From: Comamonadaceae bacterium | Lineage (GTDB): Bacteria; Pseudomonadota; Gammaproteobacteria; Burkholderiales; Burkholderiaceae | Direction of reading: 5' to 3' | Length of the DNA stretch: 64,000 bases | NCBI GenBank assembly: GCA_947374535.1 | Contig: CANCCJ010000008.1 | Span: forward strand, 7,650-71,649 | Shown here: piece after piece, positions 1-9,063 of the stretch | How the letters are laid out: every line of letters begins with the position of its first letter | Position numbering within the stretch: the first letter of the stretch is position 1 | Notes under the pieces: model-generated | The model's input: the letters and a program-made list of their open reading frames with translations, nothing else | The model's database searches: none | Told to the model about the DNA's origin: nothing | Made by a program: the position numbers and the translations under genes

Positions 1-257
1 AGCGCCAAGTGGCCTTGCTCAAACCCAAAATGATTTTGGCCATGGGCCGCTTTGCGGTGCAGGCTTTGCTGCGGGACTCCGTGCCTGAGGTGGATGGCAC
101 GCCACTGGGCAAGCTACGTGGCCGCGTGCATCAATACCAAAACGTGCCCGTGGTGGTGACGTATCACCCCGCCTACGTGCTGCGCAACTTGCCTGAGAAG
201 GCCAAGGTGTGGGCTGATCTGTGTTTGGCGATGGCGCACCTCAAGGGCAGTGAGTAA
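1..257 (+). CDS. Uracil-DNA glycosylase, family 4 (C-terminal part)
   Basis: This gene enters from the left edge, so only about 85 C-terminal residues are visible (frame begins at base 3). The readable part runs from [18 protein letters not shown] to GSE-stop. A late motif, YHPAYVLRN, matches the HPxxxLR motif of Fe-S cluster family 4/5 uracil-DNA glycosylases, where the His helps flip and excise uracil in base excision repair. The Fe-S cysteines and the N-terminal GEAPG-type motif would lie outside the window. The stop is 17 bases before pyrF and both genes point the same way. A second, unrelated uracil-DNA glycosylase (family 1) sits at the other end of the window. Confidence 0.85.
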   Translation, partial: RQVALLKPKMILAMGRFAVQALLRDSVPEVDGTPLGKLRGRVHQYQNVPVVVTYHPAYVLRNLPEKAKVWADLCLAMAHLKGSE

Positions 258-263
258 GCCTTC

Positions 264-269
264 TAAAAT
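264..269 (+). promoter_or_regulatory. Putative -10 element of pyrF (leaderless)
   Basis: TAAAAT ends five bases before the pyrF ATG at 275. If used as a -10 box, transcription would begin at or within a base or two of the start codon. No convincing -35 hexamer is seen. The same arrangement recurs at six other genes in the window. Confidence 0.4.
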
Positions 270-274
270 GGGGC

Positions 275-1126
275 ATGACCTTTCTTGACATGCTGAGCGC
301 CGCAGAGCGCCAAAACAATTCCATGCTCTGCGTGGGCCTTGACCCAGAACCCACCAAGTTCCCAGACCGCATCAAGGGCGACTCAAACAAGATTTACGAT
401 TTCTGTGCGGCCATCGTCGATGCCACCGCCGATTTGGTGAACAGCTTCAAACCCCAAATCGCCTACTTTGCTGCGCACCGTGCCGAGGGCCAGTTAGAGC
501 GTTTGATGGAACACATGCGCCGCGTCGCTCCCCATGTGCCCATCATCTTGGACGCCAAGCGCGGCGACATTGGCAGCACGGCCGAGCAATACGCCATCGA
601 GGCCTTTGAGCGCTACGGCGCAGACGCCGTCACCCTTTCGCCCTTCATGGGCTGGGACTCGGTGGCTCCGTATTTGAAGTACCACGGCAAAGGCGCGTTC
701 TTGTTGTGCCGCACCTCCAACCCAGGCGGTGACGATTTGCAAAACCAACGCCTCGCTTGCGTTGAAGGCCAGCCTTTGTTGTACGAACACATTGCCAAAT
801 TGGCCCAAGGTCCTTGGAACCTCAATGGCCAATTGGGTTTAGTGGTTGGCGCGACCTACCCCAAAGAAATTGAACGTGTGCGCGAACTTGCACCCACCGT
901 GCCTTTGCTCATTCCGGGTGTGGGCGCTCAAGGCGGCGATGCAGTGGCGACGGTGAAGGCTGGTTTGCGCGTGGCACATGGTCCCGATGGCGAAGTGACC
1001 ACTGGACCGATCATCGTCAACTCATCGCGTGCGATTTTGTATGCGTCCAAAGGCGAGGACTTTGCAGAAGCCGCACGCCGTGTGGCGATGCAAACGCGTG
1101 AAACCTTGCAGTCAGCGCGCGGGTAA
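275..1126 (+). CDS. pyrF: Orotidine 5'-phosphate decarboxylase (group 2)
   Basis: The 283-residue protein catalyses the last step of UMP synthesis, decarboxylation of OMP. The catalytic Lys/Asp signature DAKRGDIG is at residues 93-100 (Lys95), within the TIM-barrel sequence typical of the longer group 2 (mycobacterial/betaproteobacterial) PyrF. A second phosphate-binding segment, [12 protein letters not shown], is present near residues 211-222. Start at 275 is the first ATG that gives the usual N-terminus ([10 protein letters not shown]). The 3' end overlaps the convergent CYTH gene by 15 bases. A -10-like hexamer sits immediately upstream. Confidence 0.96.
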   Translation: MTFLDMLSAAERQNNSMLCVGLDPEPTKFPDRIKGDSNKIYDFCAAIVDATADLVNSFKPQIAYFAAHRAEGQLERLMEHMRRVAPHVPIILDAKRGDIGSTAEQYAIEAFERYGADAVTLSPFMGWDSVAPYLKYHGKGAFLLCRTSNPGGDDLQNQRLACVEGQPLLYEHIAKLAQGPWNLNGQLGLVVGATYPKEIERVRELAPTVPLLIPGVGAQGGDAVATVKAGLRVAHGPDGEVTTGPIIVNSSRAILYASKGEDFAEAARRVAMQTRETLQSARG

Positions 1127-1762
1127 GTTGAGGCTTTCAGCGGACTCGGACTCGGACTGCGCGAAGAGCGCTAATCCGCGCTGCGCTTTGCTCGCATCAG
1201 ATGGCGTGAGCGCAATTGCACCGCTAGGCGTTAGGCGCAGTGCATCAGCCAACGCATGCAGCGCCGCTTCAGGCCCACTTAGCAGTTCAAGCTCCAGCTC
1301 CAAAATCGCTTCGCTCAAATCCGTACCCGGCACGGTGATGTGGCCTTGATCCAGCGCCACTTCAATGTTTGCGCCGCCGTGCGCCAGCACCCAGCTGTGG
1401 CGCTCAAAGTCGGTGCGAAAAAGGGGCTTCAGCTCAGCGCGCAAGGCCATCAACAAAGCGGCCAGTTCAGGGTCATCTACCAGAGCTGCAAAGTCCAATG
1501 CGCCCGGCGTGGTGGGTGCTTCCCACTCTTGGCGGCGTGACAAACCGTTCTCGCTTTTGCCAGCGGTCTTCACCGTGAGCAGCCATTGTTCGCCCGCCAA
1601 TCGTTCGCGCACAGCCATGCGGCGTTGCTTCACATCTAAGGCGGGTGTGTCAAAGTAGGTGTTGAGCAAGCGTTGCACTTGGGCGGGCGGGGTCAGCAGT
1701 GGGTGGGCCAACAAGGCGGGCACGTCCTGCGGGCGCAGGCTGAGTTTGAGTTCTGTTTCCAT
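1112..1762 (-). CDS. CYTH domain-containing protein (inorganic triphosphatase-like)
   Basis: This is a 216-residue protein beginning METELKL. The ExExK signature (E2-T-E4-L-K6) at the extreme N-terminus is the diagnostic metal/triphosphate-binding motif of CYTH enzymes such as YgiF. Further charged strands ([35 protein letters not shown]) fit the triphosphate tunnel fold. E. coli YgiF carries a C-terminal CHAD domain. That domain is absent here, so this is a stand-alone CYTH protein of the betaproteobacterial type. Activity on inorganic triphosphate is inferred from family only. It is convergent with pyrF. Confidence 0.85.
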   Translation of the reverse strand: METELKLSLRPQDVPALLAHPLLTPPAQVQRLLNTYFDTPALDVKQRRMAVRERLAGEQWLLTVKTAGKSENGLSRRQEWEAPTTPGALDFAALVDDPELAALLMALRAELKPLFRTDFERHSWVLAHGGANIEVALDQGHITVPGTDLSEAILELELELLSGPEAALHALADALRLTPSGAIALTPSDASKAQRGLALFAQSESESAESLNLPAR

Positions 1763-1830
1763 TGCGTTAGGTCTTGGGTTGTGTCAGACCCGTTGCGCTG
1801 AGTGAGACACCACCGCGGCTGTTGAAGTTC

Positions 1831-2229
1831 TCAAAGCGTGGAGGGTTGAAACCGCTCGCGCAGATGGGCCACGATCGCGTTCGAGTCTTGAAGCCAATGG
1901 GCTTGACCGTTTGCATCGACGATCCTCAAGCACGGCACTTTGGTGGCCCCACTGCCTTGCAGCAATTCTTCGCGGTGGGTGCTGTTGTGCTGCGCATCAC
2001 GTTTCTCAATCGGCAGCGATAGGCGGCGCATTTCTTGGCGCACTTTGATGCAAAACGGGCAGGTGCTGAATTGGTAAAGCGCCAAGCTTTGGCACTGCAG
2101 CTCAACATCGGCTTGCGCCGCAGATTCCCGTTGGACACCATGCGGCTGGGCGAGGCGCTCTTTGAGCAGCATGACGGGGCCCAGAACAAGGCGCAAGGTT
2201 TTAAAGAAGGTACGAATGACAGGTTTCAT
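1831..2229 (-). CDS. Glutaredoxin / GST N-terminal domain protein
   Basis: This is a 132-residue protein with a dithiol active site CPFC at residues 57-60 and a conserved cis-Pro region (TKVPCLRI), as in glutaredoxins and the thioredoxin-fold N-domain of glutathione S-transferases. The first 25 residues (MKPVIRTFFKTLRLVLGPVMLL) are hydrophobic and basic and look like a membrane anchor, so the redox domain may be tethered to the inner membrane. The ATG at 2229 was chosen. The frame is open to a TTG at 2280, but that would run into the divergent slyD-like gene. Substrate unknown. Confidence 0.8.
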   Translation of the reverse strand: MKPVIRTFFKTLRLVLGPVMLLKERLAQPHGVQRESAAQADVELQCQSLALYQFSTCPFCIKVRQEMRRLSLPIEKRDAQHNSTHREELLQGSGATKVPCLRIVDANGQAHWLQDSNAIVAHLRERFQPSTL

Positions 2230-2306
2230 GGGGAGGAATGGTAAGGCTTGATGCAGCGCAACCCTAGAGGTCGTAGACAATGGCGTTTTTTATCCAAAGC
2301 CTAGCC

Positions 2307-2780
2307 ATGCAAATCACCCAAGACACGACCGTCACCCTCAAATACCAAGTCACCACACCCGCGGGCAAGCCTCTGGATTCGGGGCATTTGTCGTATTTGC
2401 ACGGCGGCTATGAAAACATTTTTCCGAAGGTCGAAGCCGCACTGAGCGGTCAAGCCGTGGGATTTGCTGTCGCTCTGAATTTGAACTCAGAAGACGCATT
2501 TGGCGCGCGCGACGAGTCGTTGGTGCGCGTCATCCCTAAATCCGAATTCCCACCCGGCGTGAAAGTGGGCGGACAGTTGCAAGGCGCGGGCGACGATGGG
2601 CAGCCTCGCGTGTTCAATGTGGTAAAGATCAAAGGTCCCGAAGTACACCTAGACGGCAACCACGAATTGGCGGGGCAAGCCCTGCGTTTCAGCTGCACGG
2701 TGACGGATGTGCGCGTCGCAACGGATGAAGAGATTGCCCATCGTCATGTGCATGGTACGCATGGACATCAGCACGCTTAA
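2307..2780 (+). CDS. FKBP-type peptidyl-prolyl isomerase, SlyD-like
   Basis: The 157-residue protein starts MQITQDTTVTLKYQV, like SlyD. It carries the split FKBP domain with an insert-in-flap region (residues about 65-125: the SEFPPG strand and VNVVKIK-type segment) and ends in a histidine-rich tail (HRHVHGTHGHQHA) that would bind Ni(II)/Zn(II). SlyD proteins are cytosolic prolyl isomerase chaperones that also help metal delivery to hydrogenases. An in-frame ATG at 2280 preceded by AGAGG would add nine residues. I prefer 2307 because it matches family N-termini. Divergent from the glutaredoxin-like gene. Confidence 0.85.
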   Translation: MQITQDTTVTLKYQVTTPAGKPLDSGHLSYLHGGYENIFPKVEAALSGQAVGFAVALNLNSEDAFGARDESLVRVIPKSEFPPGVKVGGQLQGAGDDGQPRVFNVVKIKGPEVHLDGNHELAGQALRFSCTVTDVRVATDEEIAHRHVHGTHGHQHA

Positions 2781-2814
2781 GTGCTGATGTGTCGCTGCCC
2801 CGAGGGCCGCGCAC

Positions 2815-5787
2815 TCAGCTTGGCAGCAAGCGCTTCAAGTACTTGCCCGTGAAGCTGGCTGGGTTGGCCGCCAAGTCTTCTGGCGTGCCCACACCCACCA
2901 CCATGCCGCCCCCGCTGCCGCCCTCGGGCCCCATGTCGATGAGCCAGTCGGCGGTTTTGATGACGTCAAGGTTGTGCTCGATGATGACGATGGTGTTGCC
3001 CGCATCGCGCAGGTGTTGCAGCACTTTGAGCAGTAGCGCAATGTCGGCAAAGTGCAAGCCTGTGGTGGGTTCGTCCAAGATGTAGAGCGTGCGGCCTGTG
3101 TCGCGTTTGCTCAGCTCCAAAGCCAGCTTCACGCGTTGCGCTTCACCGCCCGAGAGCGTGGTGGCGGCTTGACCGAGTTGCAGGTACGACAAACCCACGT
3201 CCATCAAGGTTTGCAGCTTGCGGGCGATGTTGGGCACGGCGCTGAAAAACACCAAGGCGGCTTCGACGGTGAGCGTCAAGATTTGCGCGATGTTTTTGCC
3301 TTTGTACAAAACCTCCAAGGTCTCGCGGTTGTAGCGCAAGCCGTGGCACACATCGCAAGGTACATACACGTCGGGCAAGAAGTGCATTTCCACTTTCACC
3401 ATGCCATCGCCTTGGCAGGCTTCGCAACGCCCACCGCCCGACCCTGCAGCCACGTTGAAACTAAAGCGCCCGGGCCCATAGCCGCGTTCGCGGGCCATGG
3501 GTACTTCGGCCATCAGCTCGCGGATGGGCGTGAACAAGCCGGTGTAGGTGGCGGGATTGCTGCGGGGTGTGCGGCCAATGGGCGATTGGTCGACGTTGAT
3601 GACTTTGTCGAAATAGTCGAGACCGGTGATTTCGTCGTGCGCCGCCGGTTCTTCGTGGGCTCTGTGGATGGTGTGTGCGGCTGCGGTGTAGAGCGTGTCG
3701 TTGACCAGCGTTGATTTGCCCGAGCCCGAGACACCGGTGACGCAGGTGAGCAAGCCCACGGGGAAATCTGCGGTGACTTTTTTCAGGTTGTTGCCGCGAG
3801 CGCCTTTGATGCGAATGACTTGGTGTTCAGACGCATCTTGGTTGAGCTTGCGCTGATAGGCCAGTTCTTCGGCTTCCACAGGCAAGAAGCGGCGGCGTTG
3901 GGTGGGCACCTCAATGCGCAGGGCTTGCGCGAGGTAGCGGCCGGTTAGTGAGTTGGGGTTGGCTTCAATCTCGGCGGGTGTGCCAAGCGCCATCACTTCG
4001 CCGCCATGCACGCCCGCGCCGGGGCCCATGTCCACGCAAAAGTCGGCGGCGCGAATCATGTCTTCGTCGTGCTCCACCACCAGCACGCTGTTGCCAATGT
4101 CGCGCAGGTGTTTGAGGGTGTCGATGAGTCGGTCGTTGTCGCGCTGGTGCAGACCAATGCTGGGCTCGTCCAACACGTACATCACGCCGGTCAGGCCCGA
4201 GCCAATTTGGCTGGCCAAACGAATGCGTTGCGCTTCGCCGCCCGACAGGGTGTCGGCACTGCGGTCGAGGCTGAGGTAGTTCAAGCCGACGTCGTTGAGG
4301 AACTTCAAACGCGAGGCAATTTCGCGCACCACTTTGTCGGCAATCTCGGCTTTGGCGCCTTGCAGTTTCAGCGTGTTGAAGTAGCCAAAGCATTCGCCCA
4401 GCGTGGTGTGGCTGATGTCAAAAATGCCGCGCATTTGATCGCCGTCGCCAATGCGCACATTGCGCGCTTCGCGGCGCAAGCGTGTGCCGCCACACGACGT
4501 ACACGCGCGTGAGCCGCGATAGCGCGACAGGTCTTCGCGCACGACCACCGAATCGGTCTCGCGGTAGCGGCGCTCCATGTTGACCAAGATGCCCTCGAAG
4601 GGGTGCTTCTTGCTCAGCTTTTTGCCGCCGGATTCCAAGCTGTAGTTGAACTTGATTTCTTCTTCGCCCGAGCCGTAAAGCAGCACTTGGCGCACTTCAG
4701 GACTGAGGTCTTCAAAGGCCGCGTCGAGGTCAAACTTGTAGTGATTGGCTAAGCTCTCGAGCAGGGTGAAGTAATGGGCGTTGCGGCGGTCCCAGCCTTT
4801 GATGGCGCCGCTCCCCAAGCTGAGCGAGGGAAACGCCACCACGCGTGCGGGGTCAAAGTAGTCTTGGTGGCCCAAGCCGTCGCACGAGGGGCAGGCGCCC
4901 ACGGGCGAGTTGAACGAGAACAAGCGCGGCTCGAGTTCGCTGATGGAGTACGTACACAGCGGGCACGAGAATTTGGCGTTGAAGCTGTGCTCCACGCCCG
5001 TGTCCATCTCAAGTGCGATGGCGCGGCCTTCGGCCAACCGCAAGGCGGCTTCAAAGCTCTCGGCCAAACGCTGGCGCAAGCCGGGTGGCGGTGCGGTCAC
5101 GGCGATGTCGCCAATGCTCGGTGCAACCACAGGCTTGGGTGCCGCTGGCGCTTCATGGCGCACCTTGATGCGGTCGATCACCACGTCGATGTCGTGCTTC
5201 TCGGTTTTCTTCAACTCGGGCAGTTCGTCGTATTCATACACCTTGCCTTCGATGCGAAAACGCACATAGCCCTGCGCTTGCAACTGCGTGAAGATTTCGC
5301 TGTATTCGCCCTTGCGGTTGCGCGCGATGGGTGCCAGCAGCATGAGCTTGGTGTCTTCGGGCAGGGCCATAACAGCGTCCACCATTTGCGACACGCTTTG
5401 CGCTTGCAGCGCCAAGTTGTGGTCGGGGCAATAGGGCGTGCCTGCGCGGGCAAACAACAAGCGCAAGTAGTCGTGAATTTCGGTCACCGTGCCCACGGTG
5501 GAGCGCGGGTTGTGGCTGGTGGCTTTTTGCTCAATGCTGATGGCGGGGGATAGGCCCTCAATCAGGTCCACATCGGGCTTGTCCAAGCGCCCCAAAAACT
5601 GGCGGGCGTAGGCCGAGAGGCTTTCCACATAGCGGCGCTGGCCTTCGGCATACAGCGTGTCAAACGCGAGGCTGGACTTGCCCGAGCCCGACAAACCTGT
5701 GATCACCACCAGCTGGTTACGCGGAATATCGAGGTCGATGTTTTTCAGGTTGTGCGTGCGCGCTCCGCGAATGCTGATGTTTCGCAT
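2815..5787 (-). CDS. uvrA: UvrABC excinuclease ATPase subunit A
   Basis: The damage-recognition subunit of nucleotide excision repair, about 990 residues. Two ABC ATPase modules are visible: Walker A sequences GLSGSGKSS near the N-terminus and GVSGSGKST in the second half, each followed by LSGGEAQR signatures. Zinc-finger cysteine pairs are present (CPLC...CPSC and CEAC...CDVC). An Ala/Pro-rich insertion (around [11 protein letters not shown]) makes it slightly longer than E. coli UvrA (940 residues). The ATG at 5787 gives the canonical [16 protein letters not shown] start. A GTG at 5844 would add 19 residues. Divergent from the MFS gene. Confidence 0.97.
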   Translation of the reverse strand: MRNISIRGARTHNLKNIDLDIPRNQLVVITGLSGSGKSSLAFDTLYAEGQRRYVESLSAYARQFLGRLDKPDVDLIEGLSPAISIEQKATSHNPRSTVGTVTEIHDYLRLLFARAGTPYCPDHNLALQAQSVSQMVDAVMALPEDTKLMLLAPIARNRKGEYSEIFTQLQAQGYVRFRIEGKVYEYDELPELKKTEKHDIDVVIDRIKVRHEAPAAPKPVVAPSIGDIAVTAPPPGLRQRLAESFEAALRLAEGRAIALEMDTGVEHSFNAKFSCPLCTYSISELEPRLFSFNSPVGACPSCDGLGHQDYFDPARVVAFPSLSLGSGAIKGWDRRNAHYFTLLESLANHYKFDLDAAFEDLSPEVRQVLLYGSGEEEIKFNYSLESGGKKLSKKHPFEGILVNMERRYRETDSVVVREDLSRYRGSRACTSCGGTRLRREARNVRIGDGDQMRGIFDISHTTLGECFGYFNTLKLQGAKAEIADKVVREIASRLKFLNDVGLNYLSLDRSADTLSGGEAQRIRLASQIGSGLTGVMYVLDEPSIGLHQRDNDRLIDTLKHLRDIGNSVLVVEHDEDMIRAADFCVDMGPGAGVHGGEVMALGTPAEIEANPNSLTGRYLAQALRIEVPTQRRRFLPVEAEELAYQRKLNQDASEHQVIRIKGARGNNLKKVTADFPVGLLTCVTGVSGSGKSTLVNDTLYTAAAHTIHRAHEEPAAHDEITGLDYFDKVINVDQSPIGRTPRSNPATYTGLFTPIRELMAEVPMARERGYGPGRFSFNVAAGSGGGRCEACQGDGMVKVEMHFLPDVYVPCDVCHGLRYNRETLEVLYKGKNIAQILTLTVEAALVFFSAVPNIARKLQTLMDVGLSYLQLGQAATTLSGGEAQRVKLALELSKRDTGRTLYILDEPTTGLHFADIALLLKVLQHLRDAGNTIVIIEHNLDVIKTADWLIDMGPEGGSGGGMVVGVGTPEDLAANPASFTGKYLKRLLPS

Positions 5788-5972
5788 GGCTGATGGGTGG
5801 TTCAGGGCTTGGCCTAGATAGGCGCCGTCGTTAGTTTCGTTCACGGGTCAATCAAGTAAAGGGCAACCCGCCATGATAGTGGCGACAGCTGAACTTGGCT
5901 TGGAATGCAGGACAATCTCATGCTGTGACGATCAACCTTACCCCCGACCCCACGCTGGACGACAGCCCGACC

Positions 5973-7160
5973 ATGACGCGCACCGAGTTGCGTGCCAGTG
6001 GCTCGCTCGCGTCCATCTTTGCCTTGCGGATGCTGGGCTTGTTTTTGGTGCTGCCCGTGTTTGCGCTGGAAGCGCGCAAGTACCCGGGCGGTGACGACCC
6101 CGCGCTGATTGGTTTGGCCATGGGTATTTATGGGCTGACGCAAGGCATTTTGCAAATTCCCTTTGGTATGGCGTCGGACCGTTTGGGCCGCAAACGGGTG
6201 ATTATTTTTGGCCTGCTGGTGTTTGCCTTGGGCAGCTTGGTGGCTGGCGGTGCGGATACGCTGACGGGCTTGTTGGCTGGTCGCGCCTTGCAAGGTGCTG
6301 GTGCGGTGTCTGCGGCTGTGACGGCTTTGTTGGCTGATTTAACCCGCGACGCCGTGCGCACCAAGGCCATGGCTTTGGTGGGCGCGAGCATTGGGTTGAT
6401 GTTTGCCTTGTCGCTGGTGGTGTCGCCCGTGATTGCAGCGCACATTGGTTTGTCTGGTTTGTTTGTGTTGACCGCAGTGCTGGCGTTACTGGGCACGGCG
6501 GTGGTGGTGTGGGCGGTGCCCGCTGAGCCGATGCTGCACAAAGACGCTGGCCGTGGCGGTTTGCGCCAAGTGTTGGCCAACCCCGCGTTGTTGCGCTTGA
6601 ACATCGGCGTGTTTGTGTTGCACGCGGTGCAGCTGGCCATGTGGGTGGCGATTCCTGCGTTCTTGGTGCAAGCCGGTTTGGGCAAGGACGACCACTGGCA
6701 AATTTATTTGCCCGCTGTGCTGGGCTCGTTCGTGTTGATGGGCGGTGTGTTTCCGCTGGAGCGACGCGGCTATTTGCGCGGTGTTTTTTTAAGCGCTATT
6801 GCTTTGATCGCTTTGGTGCAGGTGGCGTTGCTGTGGGTGTCGTCTGGCGCGCCCAGCATTACCTGTTTGGCTTGGTTGCTGTTTGCGTTCTTTTGTGGTT
6901 TCAACGTGTTGGAAGCCACGCAGCCCAGTTTGGTGTCGCGTATGGCACCTGCTGCGTCGCGTGGCGCGGCGATGGGCGTGTACAACACATTGCAATCCTT
7001 AGGCTTTTTTGCCGGTGGCGTGATGGGGGGGCAACTCGTCAAAAGTTACGGCACACAAGGCCTGTTTTTAACTTGCGCAGCACTCATGGTGGTGTGGCTG
7101 GCGGTCGCTTGGCCCATGGTGGCGCCTAAGCGTGCGGCACGTCCTGCAAAGACACCATAA
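5973..7160 (+). CDS. MFS transporter
   Basis: This is an approximately 395-residue polytopic membrane protein with about 12 hydrophobic segments. The first (FALRMLGLFLVLPVFAL) and the loop 2-3 signature GMASDRLGRKRVI are typical of drug:H+ antiporter MFS carriers. The substrate cannot be read from the sequence. Several in-frame starts exist (TTG 5895, GTG 5925, ATG 5973). I chose the ATG, which begins MTRTELRASGSL just before the first helix. It lies between divergent uvrA and ssb, a common order in Burkholderiales. Confidence 0.87.
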   Translation: MTRTELRASGSLASIFALRMLGLFLVLPVFALEARKYPGGDDPALIGLAMGIYGLTQGILQIPFGMASDRLGRKRVIIFGLLVFALGSLVAGGADTLTGLLAGRALQGAGAVSAAVTALLADLTRDAVRTKAMALVGASIGLMFALSLVVSPVIAAHIGLSGLFVLTAVLALLGTAVVVWAVPAEPMLHKDAGRGGLRQVLANPALLRLNIGVFVLHAVQLAMWVAIPAFLVQAGLGKDDHWQIYLPAVLGSFVLMGGVFPLERRGYLRGVFLSAIALIALVQVALLWVSSGAPSITCLAWLLFAFFCGFNVLEATQPSLVSRMAPAASRGAAMGVYNTLQSLGFFAGGVMGGQLVKSYGTQGLFLTCAALMVVWLAVAWPMVAPKRAARPAKTP

Positions 7161-7187
7161 TTAGCCCCTATCTGGAGGAATTTACCC

Positions 7188-7688
7188 ATGGCATCCGTTA
7201 ACAAAGTCATCCTCGTCGGCAACTGTGGCCGCGACCCTGAAGTGCGCTACCTGCCCAGCGGCCAAGCCGTGGCCAACGTGAGCGTGGCCACATCGAGCCG
7301 TCGCAAAGACAAAAACAGCGGTGAGATGATTGAAGACACACAGTGGCACCGCGTCACTTTTTATGACCGCTTGGCTGAAATCGCTGGCGAATACGTCAAA
7401 AAAGGCCGCCCCATCTACGTGGAAGGCCGCCTGAAATACGGCGTGTACACCGACAAAACCACAGGCGTGGAAAAAAACACCGTGGACATCATTGCCACCG
7501 AGTTGCAACTCTTGGGTGGCCGTGAAGGCATGGGCGGCCCCAGCGGTGGTGGCGAAGAAGGCGGCGGTGGCTACAGTCGCCCAGCGGCTGCACCGCGCCA
7601 AGCGGCACCTGCACCACAACGTCAAACCCCGGCCCCCGCACCTGCGCGTGGTGGTTTTGACGACATGGATGACGACATTCCGTTTTAA
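7188..7688 (+). CDS. ssb: Single-stranded DNA-binding protein
   Basis: This is a 166-residue SSB. The OB fold occupies about residues 1-110 ([20 protein letters not shown] start). A Gly/Pro/Ala-rich disordered linker follows, then the acidic C-terminal tip DDMDDDIPF, which recruits repair and replication partners. GGAGG precedes the ATG at good spacing. A CATAAT hexamer at 7156-7161 overlapping the upstream stop could serve as its -10. A strong intrinsic terminator follows. Confidence 0.98.
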   Translation: MASVNKVILVGNCGRDPEVRYLPSGQAVANVSVATSSRRKDKNSGEMIEDTQWHRVTFYDRLAEIAGEYVKKGRPIYVEGRLKYGVYTDKTTGVEKNTVDIIATELQLLGGREGMGGPSGGGEEGGGGYSRPAAAPRQAAPAPQRQTPAPAPARGGFDDMDDDIPF

Positions 7689-7711
7689 AAAAGCGCAGTT
7701 TCCCGCTCTGC

Positions 7712-7746
7712 AAAAAACCAGCTCGTGCAAATTGGCTGGTTTTTTT
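7712..7746 (+). terminator. Rho-independent terminator after ssb
   Basis: An AAAAACCAGC arm (from 7713) pairs with GCTGGTTTTT, with a loop of about 12 bases, and the right arm runs into a T tract. It separates ssb from the bufferin-type operon. Confidence 0.85.
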
Positions 7747-7793
7747 CATTTCAGATGTCAGGTTTTGAGTTCGGCCACGACTAGGTCATCAGT

Positions 7794-7811
7794 AGCTTCA
7801 AAGGTGAAGCT
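7794..7811. repeat. Inverted repeat upstream of the bufferin-type operon
   Basis: AGCTTC-AAAGGT-GAAGCT is a perfect 6-base inverted repeat centred 40 bases before the precursor ATG. It could be an operator or a leader hairpin. Nothing in the sequence decides between them. Confidence 0.35.
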
Positions 7812-7842
7812 GCAAACCACCCTCGTTGTCTTAGGAGACACC

Positions 7843-8019
7843 ATGAAACTCAAATCCATCATCGCTTTGGCTGCCGTCGTCGTTACAGGTGTCGCATCTG
7901 CCCAGCCCGCTAAAGATCAAAAATGCGGCGCAGGCTCTTGCTCGAAAAAAGAAGTCGCCCAAAAAGCAGACAAAGAAGCCAGCTGCTCGAAAAAAGAAGC
8001 CGCTTGTTCTAAGAAGTAA
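7843..8019 (+). CDS. Bufferin/HvfA-like Cys-rich precursor peptide
   Basis: This is a 58-residue peptide with an N-terminal signal peptide (MKLKSIIALAAVVVTGVASA, cleavage after residue 20) and a lysine-rich mature part of about 38 residues with four cysteines (28, 33, 48, 55). The core reads KCGAGSCSKKE, and the CSKK unit occurs three times (from Cys33, Cys48 and Cys55). A 16-base direct repeat (7939-7954 and 7984-7999) encodes two of the units. AGGAG sits eight bases before the ATG, and the stop is seven bases before the DUF692 oxidase. Peptides next to DUF692/BufC genes (bufferins, HvfA) have Cys residues modified to copper-binding heterocycles. That role is inferred from context; this exact sequence is not one I recognise. 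Confidence 0.8.
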   Translation: MKLKSIIALAAVVVTGVASAQPAKDQKCGAGSCSKKEVAQKADKEASCSKKEAACSKK

Positions 8020-8026
8020 GACCAGC

Positions 8027-8818
8027 ATGACAGTCGGAATCGGCTACCGCCGTGACATGGCGGATTGGGATATGTCGCAGGTTCCGGCGACGTTCTTTGA
8101 GGTGTGTCCAGAAAACTGGATTCACCGCGACAGATCGCGCTTGCACGACATCATCGCCCCAGGACGCGAAGTGCGCTTGCATGGGGTATCGTTAAATTTA
8201 GGCGGGAGCGGCGACATTTCTTCAGAATTTTTGTACCAAGTGCGTGACCTCATGCGCGACTTGGGCACCATGTATTACTCAGACCATTTAGCGTCCAGCG
8301 GGGACGCGCATCAGCTGTACGACTTGTTTCCCATTCCCTTCACGCAGGCAGAGGCTTATCGGGTGGCCGACCGCATTGCGCGTGTGCAAGACGTGTTGGG
8401 TTTTGCGATGGCGGTCGAGAACAGCACCTACTACACCAACGTGGGCGGCATGCGAGAGTCTGAATTTTTGCAAACCGTGGTTGCGCGTGCGGGCTGCCAT
8501 GTGCTGTTGGATATCAACAACATTGAGGTGAACTGGAAAAACCACCGCATCGAATCGCTGGCTGACTATGTGGCAAATGTTGATTTTTCAAACGTGAGTT
8601 ATTTGCATGTGGCGGGCCACGAATACAACCCGCGTTTTCAGATGTACATCGACACACACAGTGCAGGGGTTGATGCGACCACCGCCGAGATGGCCAAGGC
8701 ATTGGCTGCGGCTCACGGCAAAGACATTTTGCTGGAGTGGGACAACGATGTGCCTGAAATGGCCGTCATCAACCAAGAGATTGCATGTCTGAATTCTTTG
8801 ACTATGTGCGCGGCCTGA
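8027..8818 (+). CDS. DUF692 multinuclear non-heme iron oxidase (BufB/HvfB-like)
   Basis: This is a 263-residue TIM-barrel protein of the MbnB/BufB/HvfB family (MNIO), which oxidises cysteines of ribosomal peptides. Expected metal-ligand segments are present: FFEVCPENW (Glu25), RLHGVSLNLG (His52), SDHLAS (His87), VENST (Glu131), LLDINN (Asp162), LHVAGH (His194, His198), IDTH (Asp209, His211) and LEWDND (Glu237). The ATG at 8027 follows the precursor stop by seven bases. The reading frame is open upstream across the precursor, but that part would be low-complexity Lys-rich shadow. The 3' end overlaps the BufC-like gene by 34 bases, indicating translational coupling. Confidence 0.9.
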   Translation: MTVGIGYRRDMADWDMSQVPATFFEVCPENWIHRDRSRLHDIIAPGREVRLHGVSLNLGGSGDISSEFLYQVRDLMRDLGTMYYSDHLASSGDAHQLYDLFPIPFTQAEAYRVADRIARVQDVLGFAMAVENSTYYTNVGGMRESEFLQTVVARAGCHVLLDINNIEVNWKNHRIESLADYVANVDFSNVSYLHVAGHEYNPRFQMYIDTHSAGVDATTAEMAKALAAAHGKDILLEWDNDVPEMAVINQEIACLNSLTMCAA

Positions 8819-9063
8819 CTGAGGTCGTGCCCGACGGTTATTCCGCGCAAGGCATGGCGGTGTATCGCCACCATGTGTATTTAGGGGCGTCGCAGTTGTT
8901 GGCAGCTTCATACCCAGAGTTGAAAACGGCTTTGAGCGAAGCCGATTGGACGAGCTTGATGAATGATTTCATTGCCAAGACCCGTTGGTCTTCCAATTTC
9001 TATTCAGATCTAGACGAAAATTTCAAACATTATTTATCTGATGAATTGAATGAGCCCGCATGA
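8785..9063 (+). CDS. Minimal BufC/HvfC-like protein (DUF2063 N-domain only)
   Basis: This is a 92-residue protein whose sequence (YVRGLTEVVPDGYSAQGMAV, YRHHVYLGASQLLAASYPEL, GxxDF-like DWTSLMNDFIAKTR) resembles the N-terminal DUF2063 domain of BufC/HvfC, the partner that binds the precursor and delivers it to the iron oxidase. Family members are usually about 250 residues with a second C-terminal domain. Here the protein stops after one domain and the next gene begins at once with an ATGA overlap, so the short form looks genuine and not frame-broken. It starts inside the DUF692 gene. Confidence 0.75.
   Translation: MSEFFDYVRGLTEVVPDGYSAQGMAVYRHHVYLGASQLLAASYPELKTALSEADWTSLMNDFIAKTRWSSNFYSDLDENFKHYLSDELNEPA

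Noticed and set aside
4774..5553. Open frame of 259 codons opposite uvrA
   Set aside because: Antisense of a strongly conserved uvrA region.
7889..8026. N-terminal extension of the DUF692 protein over the precursor gene
   Set aside because: It would be a Lys-rich frame-shifted copy of the precursor; the ATG at 8027 fits family N-termini and follows the precursor stop.
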